A stretch of 64,000 bases of DNA from Alphaproteobacteria bacterium. Its GTDB lineage: Bacteria; Pseudomonadota; Alphaproteobacteria; Geminicoccales; Geminicoccaceae. The position numbers and the translations under genes were made by a program. The notes under the pieces are model-generated. The model searched no databases. It worked only from the letters and a program-made list of their open reading frames with translations, and was not told where the DNA came from. Positions 37,581-46,362 of this stretch are shown piece by piece. The stretch's first letter is position 1, and each line of letters begins with the position of its first letter. Where the stretch lies: the NCBI GenBank assembly GCA_026990035.1, contig JALSIM010000005.1, positions 62,001 to 126,000 on the forward strand. The letters run 5' to 3'.

Positions 37581-38894
37581 TTACCTTGCGACCTGCATCA
37601 GCTCGTTCAACATGTCGTTCGCAGTGGTGATCACGCGGGCATTGGCAGTATAGGCGCGCTGGGTGACGATCATCTTGGTGAATTCATCGGCGAGATCGAC
37701 GTTGGCGGCTTCCAGCGAAGCCGTCGCGAGGGTACCGGCGCCGCCCTGACCGGTGAACTTGAGGTTGTGTTCCCCGGAGAGCTGGGTCTCGGCGTAGACG
37801 TTGCCGGTCCGCGGATCGAGAGCCTTGGGATTGGCGAAGGTGGCGACCGGCAGACGGTAGATCTTGCGGATCGCCCCGTTGGTGAAGGAGACGCTGACGT
37901 AGCCGTCGGAATCCATGCTCACGCCGTTGACCTGCCCCACCTCGGAGCCGTTCTGGATGACGAAGGCGACATCGCTGGCGCTCGCGAACTGGCTCATCCC
38001 GTCGGTTTCGCCGGTGGTCCCGAGATCGACCGTGATGCTGCTGGTGGAAGCGCCGTTGTTCCAGTCGATGCTGACCGCGCTGGCGAGACTTCCGGTCACT
38101 CCGGCGAGGCTGCCGTCGCCGTTGAAGGTGATGGTCGCCGAAGCGAGCAGCCCGGTGGGATGGCTGGTGCTGTCGAGGTCGCCACGGTCGGCGTAGAGCT
38201 CGGCCTGCCACTGGTTGTCGCCCGTCTTGAGAAAGGCCAGCACGAGCTGCTGCGCCTCGCCGAGGCTGTCGTAGACCTGGATCGTGCGCGAAAACTGCGG
38301 CTGCACGCCCGAGGTTCCGCCGGTGTCGTTGTAGACCTCCATGTCGCCGGCGGTGTAGGCGCCGCCGTAGGCGGTGGTGGTGGAATCCAGATTGCCGCCG
38401 AACTCGATCCTGCTGGTGGCGATGGCGATGCCGTTGAGATTGCGGATGTTCACCGTCTCCAGGGAATTGATGTCGACGATGTCCTCGTTGGCGTCCAGCA
38501 GCCAGCCCTGGAGATAGAAGCCGGAGGGTGTCCTGAGATTGCCGAGCGCATCCGGACTGAAGGATCCGGCCCGGGTGTAGAGCTGTTCCCCCGAAGAATC
38601 GGCGAGGCTGTTGACGACGAAGAAGCCGGCACCGGAGATCGCCGCATCGGTCGGCGAGTCGGTGCTCTGGATCAGCCCCTGCTTGTCGATCAGGTAGGAA
38701 GTCAGAGCCCGCACGCCGCCGGGCGCATAGGTCGCAGATGCGGTCTGCTTGGTGACCAGGGTCTGGAACCGGGCCAGGGCCCCCTTGTAGCCGACCGTGT
38801 TCACGTTCGAGATGTTGTCGGAAATCATCCCCAGCGCACGGCTCTGGGCGGTCAGCCCGGAAGCGCCGGAAAACAGGGAGCCGAAAAGGGACAT
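37581..38894 (-). CDS. flgE: Flagellar hook protein FlgE
   Basis: Structural subunit of the flagellar hook, exported by the flagellar type III system; 437 residues. N-terminal SLFGSLFSGASGLTAQSRAL and DNISNVNTVGYKG form the conserved rod/hook helix and ANNIANxNTxG-type motif; the C-terminus TKMIVTQRAYTANARVITTA completes the D0 coiled coil. The middle is Thr/Ser/Asp-rich with domain GSLAGVTGSLASAVSIDW. Last gene of the fliK-flgD-flgE unit. The 40-bp gap before it shows no promoter of its own that I can recognise. Confidence 0.95.
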   Translation of the reverse strand: MSLFGSLFSGASGLTAQSRALGMISDNISNVNTVGYKGALARFQTLVTKQTASATYAPGGVRALTSYLIDKQGLIQSTDSPTDAAISGAGFFVVNSLADSSGEQLYTRAGSFSPDALGNLRTPSGFYLQGWLLDANEDIVDINSLETVNIRNLNGIAIATSRIEFGGNLDSTTTAYGGAYTAGDMEVYNDTGGTSGVQPQFSRTIQVYDSLGEAQQLVLAFLKTGDNQWQAELYADRGDLDSTSHPTGLLASATITFNGDGSLAGVTGSLASAVSIDWNNGASTSSITVDLGTTGETDGMSQFASASDVAFVIQNGSEVGQVNGVSMDSDGYVSVSFTNGAIRKIYRLPVATFANPKALDPRTGNVYAETQLSGEHNLKFTGQGGAGTLATASLEAANVDLADEFTKMIVTQRAYTANARVITTANDMLNELMQVAR

Positions 38895-38934
38895 GGTCGT
38901 TCTCCTGCTCGGAAAGACGGATGAAGATGGGCGA

Positions 38935-39612
38935 TCAGTCGCGGGGCGTGCGGATGGCGGCGATGGAATCGACGGGACGCGGGACTCCGTCGATGACGAG
39001 GCGCAGCCCGCTTTCGGCGAATTCCACCGCCTCGACGATACCCGCGGTACGCAGGCTCACCGGAACCGGGCGACCGTCGGCGTCGCTCGCCTCGATGGTC
39101 ACCCGATACTCGCCGCTGCCGAGACGCACGCCGGCGTCCGTCCGCCCGTCCCAGGCCTGCCGATGGGGGCCGGCGTCACCCGGAAGGCGCCGCTCCGCGA
39201 GCAGCTCCCCGTCGCTGTCGAAGACGGCGAGGCGGACCTCCGCGGCGCTCCGCGGTAGGCTGTAGGAGACGACGGCGTCACCGCTGGCCGGCAGATAGAT
39301 ACGATCGGCTCGGAACTCGACCTCCTGCCCGACGTAGCCGGCGGCCGACAGGATCTGGCCCGCCCGGGTCATGTCGAGGAGCTTCTCGAGCTGACTGTTC
39401 GTGCGGATGGCCTGCTCGACGGCCGCGAACTGGGTGAGCTGCCGGGTGAACTTCTCCGAGTCCATGGGCGCCGTGGGATCCTGGTTCTGGAGCTGGGTCG
39501 TCAGCAGTTTCAGGAACTCGTCGAATTTCAGACCGAAATTGTCCTTGTCGAGGGTGGCACCGGTACCCGCGCCGGCGCCGGCACCGTTGTCGACCGTGGG
39601 TGCGATCGTCAT
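38935..39612 (-). CDS. flgD: Flagellar hook capping protein FlgD
   Basis: Scaffold that caps the growing hook and is later removed. 225 residues. N-terminal export/assembly segment with FLKLLTTQLQNQDPTAPMDS, the FlgD signature, then ILSAAGYVGQEVEF and a C-terminal Ig-like/tudor domain (RLAVFDSDGELLAERRLPG, RLGSGEYRVTIEASDADG). Twenty-four bp after fliK and 40 bp before flgE; hook genes in assembly order. Confidence 0.94.
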   Translation of the reverse strand: MTIAPTVDNGAGAGAGTGATLDKDNFGLKFDEFLKLLTTQLQNQDPTAPMDSEKFTRQLTQFAAVEQAIRTNSQLEKLLDMTRAGQILSAAGYVGQEVEFRADRIYLPASGDAVVSYSLPRSAAEVRLAVFDSDGELLAERRLPGDAGPHRQAWDGRTDAGVRLGSGEYRVTIEASDADGRPVPVSLRTAGIVEAVEFAESGLRLVIDGVPRPVDSIAAIRTPRD

Positions 39613-39636
39613 TCCGAACGTTCCTCCTTTCCTGTG

Positions 39637-41178
39637 TCAGACCGTGAGATCGAGGAGACCGACGGCCGCAGGCGGAACCGGGGTGCCGAGACCCGCCGCC
39701 GGCATCGCCCCCTCCTCGTCGCCGGCGGCTGCGAAGAACGCCTCGGGCCACTCCCGATCGGCTCCGCCGTCGCCACCCATCATTCCGAAGTCGAACCCTC
39801 CCGGAGCGAGTTCGATTCCATGATCGGCGAAGAGACGGGCGAAGGCCGGGGCTTCGGCGCGCAGCATCTGCAGCGCGTCACCCTGCTGGGCGCGGAAACT
39901 CGCCGCCACCCGTCCGTCGTCCTTGAACCGCAGCGTGATCTCGACCCGGCCCAGCGAAGCGGGCTCGAGCCGCACCACGAAATGGGAAATCTGCTGGGTC
40001 GCGGCCCGGACGACGAAGAGCCCGAGCTGGGCGACCGGCAGGGTGCGGGCCGGCGGTGCCGGAGGTCCCGGCACCTCGGCGGCCGCCCGGTTCGACGCCG
40101 CCGCCACGCCGGCGGCCGGGTCGGAGGCGACGGCCGGACCGGGGGTCGGATCCGGATCGCGACCACCGACCGAGAGATCGGCGGCGAAGAACGGCTGCGC
40201 CGGTTTGGCGGTGGACGCCGGGAACGACATCGCCGCGGCGGCGGGAGACGGGCCCGGGGCCGTCTCCGCAGCACTGCCGCTCCGCGGTTCGACGGCGCCG
40301 GCACCGCCGGGGACGACAATCGGACGGGTGCCTCCCGGCCCGTCCCGCGGGCCTTCCATCCGCTCCCTCGAACCTTCCTTCCCGCCGAACCCCGCTCTCT
40401 CGCGGGGGGCACGGTCGGCCGGAACCCCCGCCCGCTCGGAGGCCGTCTCACCGTCCCCGAGCGTAGGGGCCCGTGGGGCGACCCCGACGGAACCGCTCGC
40501 ACCCTCTGCGCTTCCGGCCGTCACCATCGCCGCACCGGTCGTCGCGCCGCCGCCCGGCCGCAGCGGGTCGGCCGTCCGGGCCACCGCTGGCCCGACGACC
40601 TCCACGCCCTCGCCCGCCGGTGACGGCGGCGCGGCGCCGGACACCGCGGCGGCCGCATCCTCGCCGGCGACCGGGAAGGAGGCGGAGATCGGAACCCCGG
40701 CCGATGGGGCGGGCGGAGCTCCTCCCGGGACCGGCGGAACCCCGGGCTCGTCCTGGGCGCTCCAGGATTGCCGGAGCGAAGCGAGCGGACCGCCCGCGGC
40801 CGCGGCGACAGCCGGAACCGTCGATGCGGGCTCCGCCACCGCGTCGGCCGGCGAACCGGAACCTCCGGCAGCGAGCGGAATTCCGGAGGTTCCCGCCTCC
40901 CCGCCGCCGAACAGAACCGAGGTGGCGGCGCCGGTGCCGGCGGGGAGTTCCGACCGGCTCCTTCCGCCGACGGCCGATGCGCCGCCGGGCCCGGTGGTGG
41001 AAGGGCCAGCGAACCCGATGGTCGGGGCAGCTCCCGGCCCGGAAGACGGCGCGATCCCCGGCGGGAGGAGCAGGCCGGCGAGAAGCCCGGCGAACCCCGC
41101 CGGCGCTTCCGACGAGGGAAGCTCCGTGCTGGCGCCGACCTGCGGCGGCTGGATGATGGCGGCGAGGATCTCGATCAT
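39637..41178 (-). CDS. fliK: Flagellar hook-length control protein FliK
   Basis: Molecular ruler that measures hook length and switches export specificity. 513 residues. The N-terminal two thirds are Ala/Pro/Gly/Ser-rich and probably extended, as expected of a ruler. The C-terminal Flg_hook domain (about 395-485) has VRLEPASLGRVEITLRFKDD, the family hallmark, and LRAEAPAFARLFADHGIEL. ATG 41178 lies only about 4 nt after the predicted sigma-54 transcript start, so either translation is nearly leaderless or a start further in is used; no good in-frame alternative with a ribosome-binding site is visible. The frame upstream of 41178 would run through the promoter and is rejected. Confidence 0.88.
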   Translation of the reverse strand: MIEILAAIIQPPQVGASTELPSSEAPAGFAGLLAGLLLPPGIAPSSGPGAAPTIGFAGPSTTGPGGASAVGGRSRSELPAGTGAATSVLFGGGEAGTSGIPLAAGGSGSPADAVAEPASTVPAVAAAAGGPLASLRQSWSAQDEPGVPPVPGGAPPAPSAGVPISASFPVAGEDAAAAVSGAAPPSPAGEGVEVVGPAVARTADPLRPGGGATTGAAMVTAGSAEGASGSVGVAPRAPTLGDGETASERAGVPADRAPRERAGFGGKEGSRERMEGPRDGPGGTRPIVVPGGAGAVEPRSGSAAETAPGPSPAAAAMSFPASTAKPAQPFFAADLSVGGRDPDPTPGPAVASDPAAGVAAASNRAAAEVPGPPAPPARTLPVAQLGLFVVRAATQQISHFVVRLEPASLGRVEITLRFKDDGRVAASFRAQQGDALQMLRAEAPAFARLFADHGIELAPGGFDFGMMGGDGGADREWPEAFFAAAGDEEGAMPAAGLGTPVPPAAVGLLDLTV

Positions 41179-41192
41179 GGCGCCACGGACGA

Positions 41193-41208
41193 TGCAACCC
41201 CCGTGCCA
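41193..41208 (-). promoter_or_regulatory. Sigma-54 (-24/-12) promoter of fliK-flgD-flgE
   Basis: Minus strand: TGGCACGGGGGTTGCA, a perfect match to the RpoN consensus TGGCACG-N4-TTGCA. GG (-24) is at 41207-41206 and GC (-12) at 41195-41194. The transcript start is predicted near 41182. The activator is expected to be FlbD, encoded in the fliF operon of this window. Confidence 0.8.
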
Positions 41209-41380
41209 GCCGCGCCGATATCCGGGTTCGCCGCCCTTTCTCGTGGGGGCGTTCGACTTCCCGTCCCCGGTCACCGGCAAGCTTTGCCGCCTCGGCGTAC
41301 GAGTTTGCCCGCCCGGCCGGTCTGGCGATCGCGCGGCGGCCTTGCCATAGTGCGGCCGGCGATTCCGGGAGAGAACCGCG

Positions 41381-42790
41381 ATGCCCAGACACCGAAAAGC
41401 GGACGGAAACCGCGAGGCCGCCTTCGCCGAGCTGGCCGCGCTGATGGGCGACCGTTTCACCCGCAACCCGGCGATCCGCGAACAGCACGGTCGCGGCGAG
41501 GCCTTTCCCGAAACCCACCCGCCCGACGCGGTGGCGTTTCCCGTCGGTACCGAAGAGACGGCGGCCGTCGTGCGCGTCTGCCATCGGCACGCCGTGCCGG
41601 TGGTGGCCTATGGTACCGGCACCTCGCTCGAGGGCCATGTGGCGGCGGTGCGCGGCGGCCTCTGTCTCGATCTCTCGCGTCTCGACCGGATCCTCGAGGT
41701 GGCCGCGCCGGACATGAACGTCCGGGTGGAGGCCGGCGTCACCCGCAAGCAGCTCAATCACCATCTGCGCGACACCGGGCTCTTCTTCCCGGTCGATCCC
41801 GGCGCCGATGCGAGCCTCGGCGGGATGGCGGCGACCCGGGCCTCCGGCACCAACGCGGTGCGCTACGGCACGATGCGCGACGCGGTGCTGGGCCTCACCG
41901 TGGTGCTCGCCGACGGCCGCGTGATCCGGACCGGCAGCGCCGCCCGCAAATCGGCGGCGGGCTACGACCTCACCGCCCTGTTCGTCGGCTCGGAGGGGAC
42001 TCTCGGGGTGATCACCGAATTGCGCCTGCGCCTGTGGCCGATCCCAGACGCGATGGCCGCGGCGGTCTGCGCCTTTCCGTCCCTCGATGCCGCCGTCGCC
42101 ACGGTCATCGGGACGATCCAGGCGGCGATCCCGGTGGCCCGCATCGAGCTTCTGGACGAGCTCCAGATGCGGGCCTGCATCGCCCACGCGAAGCTGACGG
42201 AAATGGCCCCGCGCCCCACCCTGTTCTACGAGTTCCACGGCAGCCGGCAGGCGGTTCGCGAGCAGGCGGAACTCGCCGGCGAGATCGCCGCCGAGCACGG
42301 CGGCGCGGCCTTCCGCTGGGCGACCCTGCCCGAGGAACGCAGCCGCCTCTGGCAGGCGCGGCACGACGCCTATTTCGCGGCCCTGGCGTTGCGTCCCGGA
42401 GCGGTCGCGTTGGTGACCGATGTCTGTGTCCCGATCTCCCGTCTCGCCGAAGTGATCGCCGAAACCCGCCGGGAAATCGAGGAAAGCGGCATTCCCGCCC
42501 CGATCCTCGGCCATGTCGGCGACGGCAACTTCCACGTCGTGTTCCTGATCGACCCCGAAAGCCGGGAGGAGCGGGCCACGGTGGAACGCCTCAACGCTTC
42601 GATGGTGGCGCGGGCGCTGGCGGCGGGCGGGACCTGCACCGGCGAGCACGGCATCGGTCTCGGCAAGAAGGCGAGCCTGGTCGAGGAGGCGGGGCCGGCG
42701 CTCGATGTCATGCGGGCCGTCAAACGGGCCCTCGATCCCGCCGGTATCCTCAACCCGGGCAAGATCTTCGACCTCGAAGATGATCTCTGA
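41381..42790 (+). CDS. FAD-linked D-lactate / 2-hydroxyacid dehydrogenase
   Basis: Flavoprotein of the GlcD / D-lactate dehydrogenase (LDHD) family that oxidises D-2-hydroxyacids such as D-lactate. 469 residues. N-terminal PCMH FAD-binding domain with VVAYGTGTSLEGHVAAV, the FFPVDPGADASLGGMAATRA stretch (flavin-binding loop) and DLTALFVGSEGTLGVITELR; C-terminal cap with ILGHVGDGNFHVVFLID (catalytic/metal His) and GTCTGEHGIGLGKK. Closest in pattern to cytochrome-dependent D-lactate dehydrogenases such as LDHD/Dld1, not to the GlcDEF complex, because glcEF are absent. Convergent with the HDAC-like gene. Confidence 0.9.
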   Translation: MPRHRKADGNREAAFAELAALMGDRFTRNPAIREQHGRGEAFPETHPPDAVAFPVGTEETAAVVRVCHRHAVPVVAYGTGTSLEGHVAAVRGGLCLDLSRLDRILEVAAPDMNVRVEAGVTRKQLNHHLRDTGLFFPVDPGADASLGGMAATRASGTNAVRYGTMRDAVLGLTVVLADGRVIRTGSAARKSAAGYDLTALFVGSEGTLGVITELRLRLWPIPDAMAAAVCAFPSLDAAVATVIGTIQAAIPVARIELLDELQMRACIAHAKLTEMAPRPTLFYEFHGSRQAVREQAELAGEIAAEHGGAAFRWATLPEERSRLWQARHDAYFAALALRPGAVALVTDVCVPISRLAEVIAETRREIEESGIPAPILGHVGDGNFHVVFLIDPESREERATVERLNASMVARALAAGGTCTGEHGIGLGKKASLVEEAGPALDVMRAVKRALDPAGILNPGKIFDLEDDL

Positions 42791-42796
42791 ACCGGC

Positions 42797-43702
42797 TCAC
42801 CAGGCCGGCAGCGCGGCGGCCGCTTCGAACAGCAGAGCATGACGCGCGACCACCGCCTCCGGTGGTCCGTAGCCGCCACCGGTCACGGTGGCCACCGGAA
42901 CGCCGGCCCGCCGACAGGATTCGAGAACCAGGGCATCCCGTTCGGCCAGGCCCCGATCGGTCAGCGCCAGCCGTCCGAGACGGTCGTCGCGATGGGGATC
43001 GACGCCGGCGTTGTAAAACAGGAGCCCGGGTCGCAGCCGGTCGAGCAGCGACGGCAGGAACCGTTGGAGAGCGGCCAGATATTCCCGGTCGCCGGTGCCC
43101 GGCTCGAGCGCGATGTCGAGACTGCTGCGGGCCTTGTGCGAAGGATAGTTCGTCCGGCAATGCAGGGAGACGCAGACGACCCCGGGATCATCGCCGAGTA
43201 TGGCCGCCGTCCCGTCACCCTGATGGACGTCGAGATCGAGCACCAGGACCGTCGCCACCAGCCCTTCCGCACGCAGCACCCGGACGGCGACGGCGACATC
43301 GTTGAACAGGCAGAAACCGGCCGGCGACGCCGCCGCCGCGTGATGACCGCCGCCTGCGAGATTGCAGGCGAGCCCCTCCTCGAGGGCGAGCCGGCCGGCG
43401 AGCACCGTTCCCCCCACCGCCGCCAGTGCGCGATGCCGGAGCGCGTCGTCGAGAGGAAGCCCGAGGCGCCGGCGGCGCGGCGCGTCGAGGCGTCCTTCCC
43501 GCACGGCGAGGACGTAAGCGGGATCGTGCGCGAGAGCCAGCCAGGAATCGCCGGCCGGCCGGGGACGACGGAGCCGCGCCGGATCGGCGAGACCGCGTTC
43601 CTCCAGCAAGGCGAGCAGGGCCGCGGAACGATCGGATAGGAACGGCGGCGGCCCGTGGATCGCCAGCCGGTAATCGGGATGGAAGATCAGGCGGGGCAAC
43701 AT
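42797..43702 (-). CDS. Histone deacetylase family protein
   Basis: Zinc amidohydrolase of the arginase/deacetylase fold (HDAC-like, 301 aa); bacterial members act on acetylated polyamines or related compounds. Zinc ligands are in [15 protein letters not shown] (Asp, His) and [15 protein letters not shown] (Asp). The tandem catalytic His pair is [20 protein letters not shown], followed by FNDVAVAVR. Active site is complete. A loop after [14 protein letters not shown] resembles the small-substrate class. Only 6 bp separate its stop from that of the convergent dehydrogenase. Confidence 0.88.
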   Translation of the reverse strand: MLPRLIFHPDYRLAIHGPPPFLSDRSAALLALLEERGLADPARLRRPRPAGDSWLALAHDPAYVLAVREGRLDAPRRRRLGLPLDDALRHRALAAVGGTVLAGRLALEEGLACNLAGGGHHAAAASPAGFCLFNDVAVAVRVLRAEGLVATVLVLDLDVHQGDGTAAILGDDPGVVCVSLHCRTNYPSHKARSSLDIALEPGTGDREYLAALQRFLPSLLDRLRPGLLFYNAGVDPHRDDRLGRLALTDRGLAERDALVLESCRRAGVPVATVTGGGYGPPEAVVARHALLFEAAAALPAW

Positions 43703-43803
43703 CGGGCGCGCTCCCGCTCCTCACCCGTCAGTTGATCGGCATCGGCGGCAAACCCCTTGATGTCACGGCGTATATCCGCCGCACGGTTGTGTCCGGCCTC
43801 CGC

Positions 43804-43848
43804 TTGCCTTTTCAAAAAATTGCGCATAAGTTGAAACCGATCATAACC
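43804..43848 (+). promoter_or_regulatory. AT-rich promoter region of the polysaccharide locus
   Basis: A short AT-rich island in GC-rich DNA, 50-90 bp before the first sugar gene. Candidate hexamer pairs with 17-bp spacing are TTGCCT (43804) - TAAGTT (43827) and TTGCGC (43820) - ATAACC (43843). Which one is used cannot be decided from sequence. Confidence 0.35.
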
Positions 43849-43893
43849 GAGCAACTCGAGATAGCTTCAGCCCGCCCGCGTCCGGAGGACGGA

Positions 43894-45015
43894 ATGGCTT
43901 TCGATTTCGGTTTCTGGCTCAACCGCAAGGTCCTGGTCACCGGGCACACGGGTTTCAAGGGCATCTGGCTTTCCAGCCTCCTCACCGAGCTCGGCGCCGA
44001 GGTCGCCGGCTTCGCCCATCCCCCCGGACACGCCGCGCCCCTGTTCGATGCGGTGGGTCTCGCCCGACGCGTCAGGAGCCATGTCGGCGATCTGCGGGAT
44101 CTCGCCTCCCTGCAGGAGGTGGTCCGGCGGGAACGACCGGAGATCATCTTCCATCTCGCCGGTCGCGCCATCGTCCTCGAGGCGCTCAAGGATCCGATCG
44201 AGACCTTCACCACCAATGTCACCGGGACTCTCCATCTCCTCGAGGCGGCCCGGGCAGCGCCCGATCTCCGGGCCATCGTGGCGGTCACCAGCGACAAGGT
44301 CTACCGCCGTCCGGACGGCCGTTGCGTGGAGGAGGATCCGCTCGGCGGCGGGGAACCCTACGGGGCCAGCAAGGCCGCCGCCGAGCAGGTGATCGAAGCC
44401 TACCGGCGCTGCTACCTGACGCCGGAGGACGGCATCGGTCTCGCCGCCGCCCGGGCCGGCAATGTCGTGGGCGCCGGCGATTTCAGCCCGCACCGCCTGA
44501 TCCCCGATCTCGTCCGCGGGATCACTTCGGGGAGGGTCGTCGAGATCCGTCATCCCGGCTTCTCGCGCCCCTGGCAGCACGTGCTGGACGCCGTCCGCGG
44601 TTATCTTCTCCTCGCCGAACGACTCGCCCGCGAACCGGCCCGTTTCGCCGGGGCCTGGAACTTCGGTCCGCCCTCCGACCGGCCCGCCTGGACGGTGGCG
44701 CGGATCGCCGGCGCCTTCGTCGAGGCCTTCGGCCGCGGAGCCTGGCGTCCGCTGCCGCATCCGCCGGGCGTCGAGGTGGCCCACCAGCATCTCTGCGCGG
44801 CCCGGGCCGAACGCGAGCTCGGCTGGCGGACACGGCTGGATACCGCCGCCACCATCGCCTGGACGGTGGAAGGCTATCGCCGCCTGCTGGAGACCGGCGA
44901 AGGCGACTGGCTGTTCGCCCAGATCGCGACCTACCTGCGGCATCTCGAACCGGAGCCGGTGGCCGACACCCCACGATCCGCCGATGGAGAGCTGCTGCAT
45001 GCCGGCGCCCTCTGA
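43894..45015 (+). CDS. rfbG: CDP-glucose 4,6-dehydratase
   Basis: Converts CDP-glucose to CDP-4-keto-6-deoxyglucose, the branch point for CDP-linked deoxysugars. 373 residues, extended SDR fold. ATG 43894 follows CCGGAGGACGG. The Rossmann motif is VLVTGHTGFKGIWLSSLL (TGHTGFKG is diagnostic for RfbG), the catalytic Thr is in VAVTSDKVYR and the YxxxK pair in EPYGASKAAAEQV. AARAGNVVGAGDFSPHRLIP and HPGFSRPWQHVLD are RfbG blocks. First gene of the polysaccharide locus; it overlaps rfbF by 17 bp. Confidence 0.93.
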   Translation: MAFDFGFWLNRKVLVTGHTGFKGIWLSSLLTELGAEVAGFAHPPGHAAPLFDAVGLARRVRSHVGDLRDLASLQEVVRRERPEIIFHLAGRAIVLEALKDPIETFTTNVTGTLHLLEAARAAPDLRAIVAVTSDKVYRRPDGRCVEEDPLGGGEPYGASKAAAEQVIEAYRRCYLTPEDGIGLAAARAGNVVGAGDFSPHRLIPDLVRGITSGRVVEIRHPGFSRPWQHVLDAVRGYLLLAERLAREPARFAGAWNFGPPSDRPAWTVARIAGAFVEAFGRGAWRPLPHPPGVEVAHQHLCAARAERELGWRTRLDTAATIAWTVEGYRRLLETGEGDWLFAQIATYLRHLEPEPVADTPRSADGELLHAGAL

Positions 45016-45793
45016 CGTTCCGGTCTTCGTTCTCTGCGGCGGCTTCGGCACCCGTCTCGCCGGCAGTGGCGGCGACCGTCCGAAACCCATGCTGGAGATC
45101 GGCGATCGCCCGCTCCTCGTCCACATCATGGGCTGGTACGCCCGCTTCGGTTTCCGCCGCTTCGTCCTCTGTACCGGCTACCGGGCGGACGCCCTCGCCA
45201 GCTACTTCATGATGCTGCCGGCCATTCTGAGCGACTTCACCCTCGATCTCCGGGACCGCTCGGTATCCTACCACCAGTCGGACTACGTGCCGGACTGGGA
45301 GATCACCGTCGCCCACACCGGCCTCCACACCATGACTGGCGCCCGGGTGGCCCGCGCCGCCGCCCGTTATCTGGGTGACGCCGAGCATTTCGCGGTCACC
45401 TACGGCGACGGGCTGACCGACGCCGATCTCGCCGAGGAATTCCGTTATCACCTCGAACACGGGGCGCTCGGCACGGTGCTCGCGGTCAACCCGCCCTCCC
45501 AGTTCGGCCGCCTGCAGCTCCAGGAGGACAGGGTCGCCGCCTTCGCTGAGAAGCCGGTCACCGGTAACGGCTGGGTCAACGGGGGTTTCTTTCTCTTCCG
45601 GCGCGGATTCCTCGACTATCTCTCCTGCGAGGAGGATTGCGTCCTGGAAGGCGAGCCTCTCACCCGACTCGCCGCCGACGGCGGCCTGCGCGTCTATCGC
45701 CACCAGGGGTTCTGGTCCTGTCTCGACACGCCGCGCGATCACGAACGTATCCGCGGCCTCTGGGAAAACGGGGCGGCACCGTGGAAAGCGTGA
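44999..45793 (+). CDS. rfbF: Glucose-1-phosphate cytidylyltransferase
   Basis: Makes CDP-glucose from CTP and glucose-1-phosphate, feeding RfbG. 264 residues. Signature FVLCGGFGTRLAGSGGDRPK with the nucleotide-binding GGFGTRL and the Lys of RPKPMLEIG; later FAVTYGDGLTDADL (metal Asp) and VNGGFFLFRRG. ATG 44999 gives the normal family N-terminus. The gene order here is rfbG-rfbF, reverse of the better-known rfbFG. Overlaps the epimerase gene end to start. Confidence 0.93.
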   Translation: MPAPSDVPVFVLCGGFGTRLAGSGGDRPKPMLEIGDRPLLVHIMGWYARFGFRRFVLCTGYRADALASYFMMLPAILSDFTLDLRDRSVSYHQSDYVPDWEITVAHTGLHTMTGARVARAAARYLGDAEHFAVTYGDGLTDADLAEEFRYHLEHGALGTVLAVNPPSQFGRLQLQEDRVAAFAEKPVTGNGWVNGGFFLFRRGFLDYLSCEEDCVLEGEPLTRLAADGGLRVYRHQGFWSCLDTPRDHERIRGLWENGAAPWKA

Positions 45794-45813
45794 GCGTCAC
45801 CGGCGCCGGAGGG

Positions 45814-46362
45814 ATGAAACTCCTCGACCATCCCCTCCCCGGCGTGTTCCTCCTCGAAACCGAACCGCGTCGGGACGAGCGGGGCTTCTTCGCCCGCTGC
45901 TTCTGCCGCCGGGAGCTGGCGCGGCTCGGCGTCGACGGCGAAGTGGCCCAAGCCAACATCTCCCACAGCCGGATTCGCGGCACCCTGCGGGGTCTCCATT
46001 ATCAGCTCCCGCCCGCCGCCGAGACCAAGATCGTCCGCTGCCTGCGGGGGCGGATCCACGATCTGGTGCTCGATCTCCGCCCCGACTCGCCCACCTTCGG
46101 ACGGCATTTCGCCGCCGAACTCGCCGGGGAGGACGGGCGGGCGCTGGTGGTGCCGCCGGGCTGCGCCCACGGCTTTCTCACCCTCACCGACGAGGTGCTG
46201 GTGCTCTACTTCGTCTCCGCTCCCTACGATCCCGAGCGGGAGCGCGGGGTGCGCTGGAACGATCCCGCCTTCGCCCTCTCCTGGCCGTTTCCGCCGGTGA
46301 TCGTCTCGGAACGCGACCGCAGCCATCCCGATTTCGACCCTTCATGGCATCTGGCGGCGTGA
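45814..46362 (+). CDS. RmlC-like sugar 3,5-epimerase
   Basis: Cupin-fold epimerase of the dTDP-4-dehydrorhamnose 3,5-epimerase family, 182 residues. GVFLLETEPRRDERGFFARC, SRIRGTLRGLHYQLPPAAET (His of the catalytic dyad) and VPPGCAHGFLTLTDEVLVLY are family blocks. Because it is next to rfbF-rfbG and no rmlA, rmlB or rmlD is present, the substrate is most likely CDP-4-keto-6-deoxyglucose; that is inference. A GTG at 45790 that overlaps the rfbF stop (GTGA) would add 8 residues and is a valid alternative start because the GGAGGG before ATG 45814 is too close for ideal initiation. Confidence 0.85.
   Translation: MKLLDHPLPGVFLLETEPRRDERGFFARCFCRRELARLGVDGEVAQANISHSRIRGTLRGLHYQLPPAAETKIVRCLRGRIHDLVLDLRPDSPTFGRHFAAELAGEDGRALVVPPGCAHGFLTLTDEVLVLYFVSAPYDPERERGVRWNDPAFALSWPFPPVIVSERDRSHPDFDPSWHLAA

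Noticed and set aside
39637-40700. Pro/Ala/Gly-rich repeats in fliK as a repeat array
   Set aside because: Low-complexity linker typical of FliK, with no regular unit at DNA level.
41179-41466. Longer fliK with an N-terminal extension to 41466
   Set aside because: It would run through the sigma-54 promoter and overlap the start of the divergent dehydrogenase gene.
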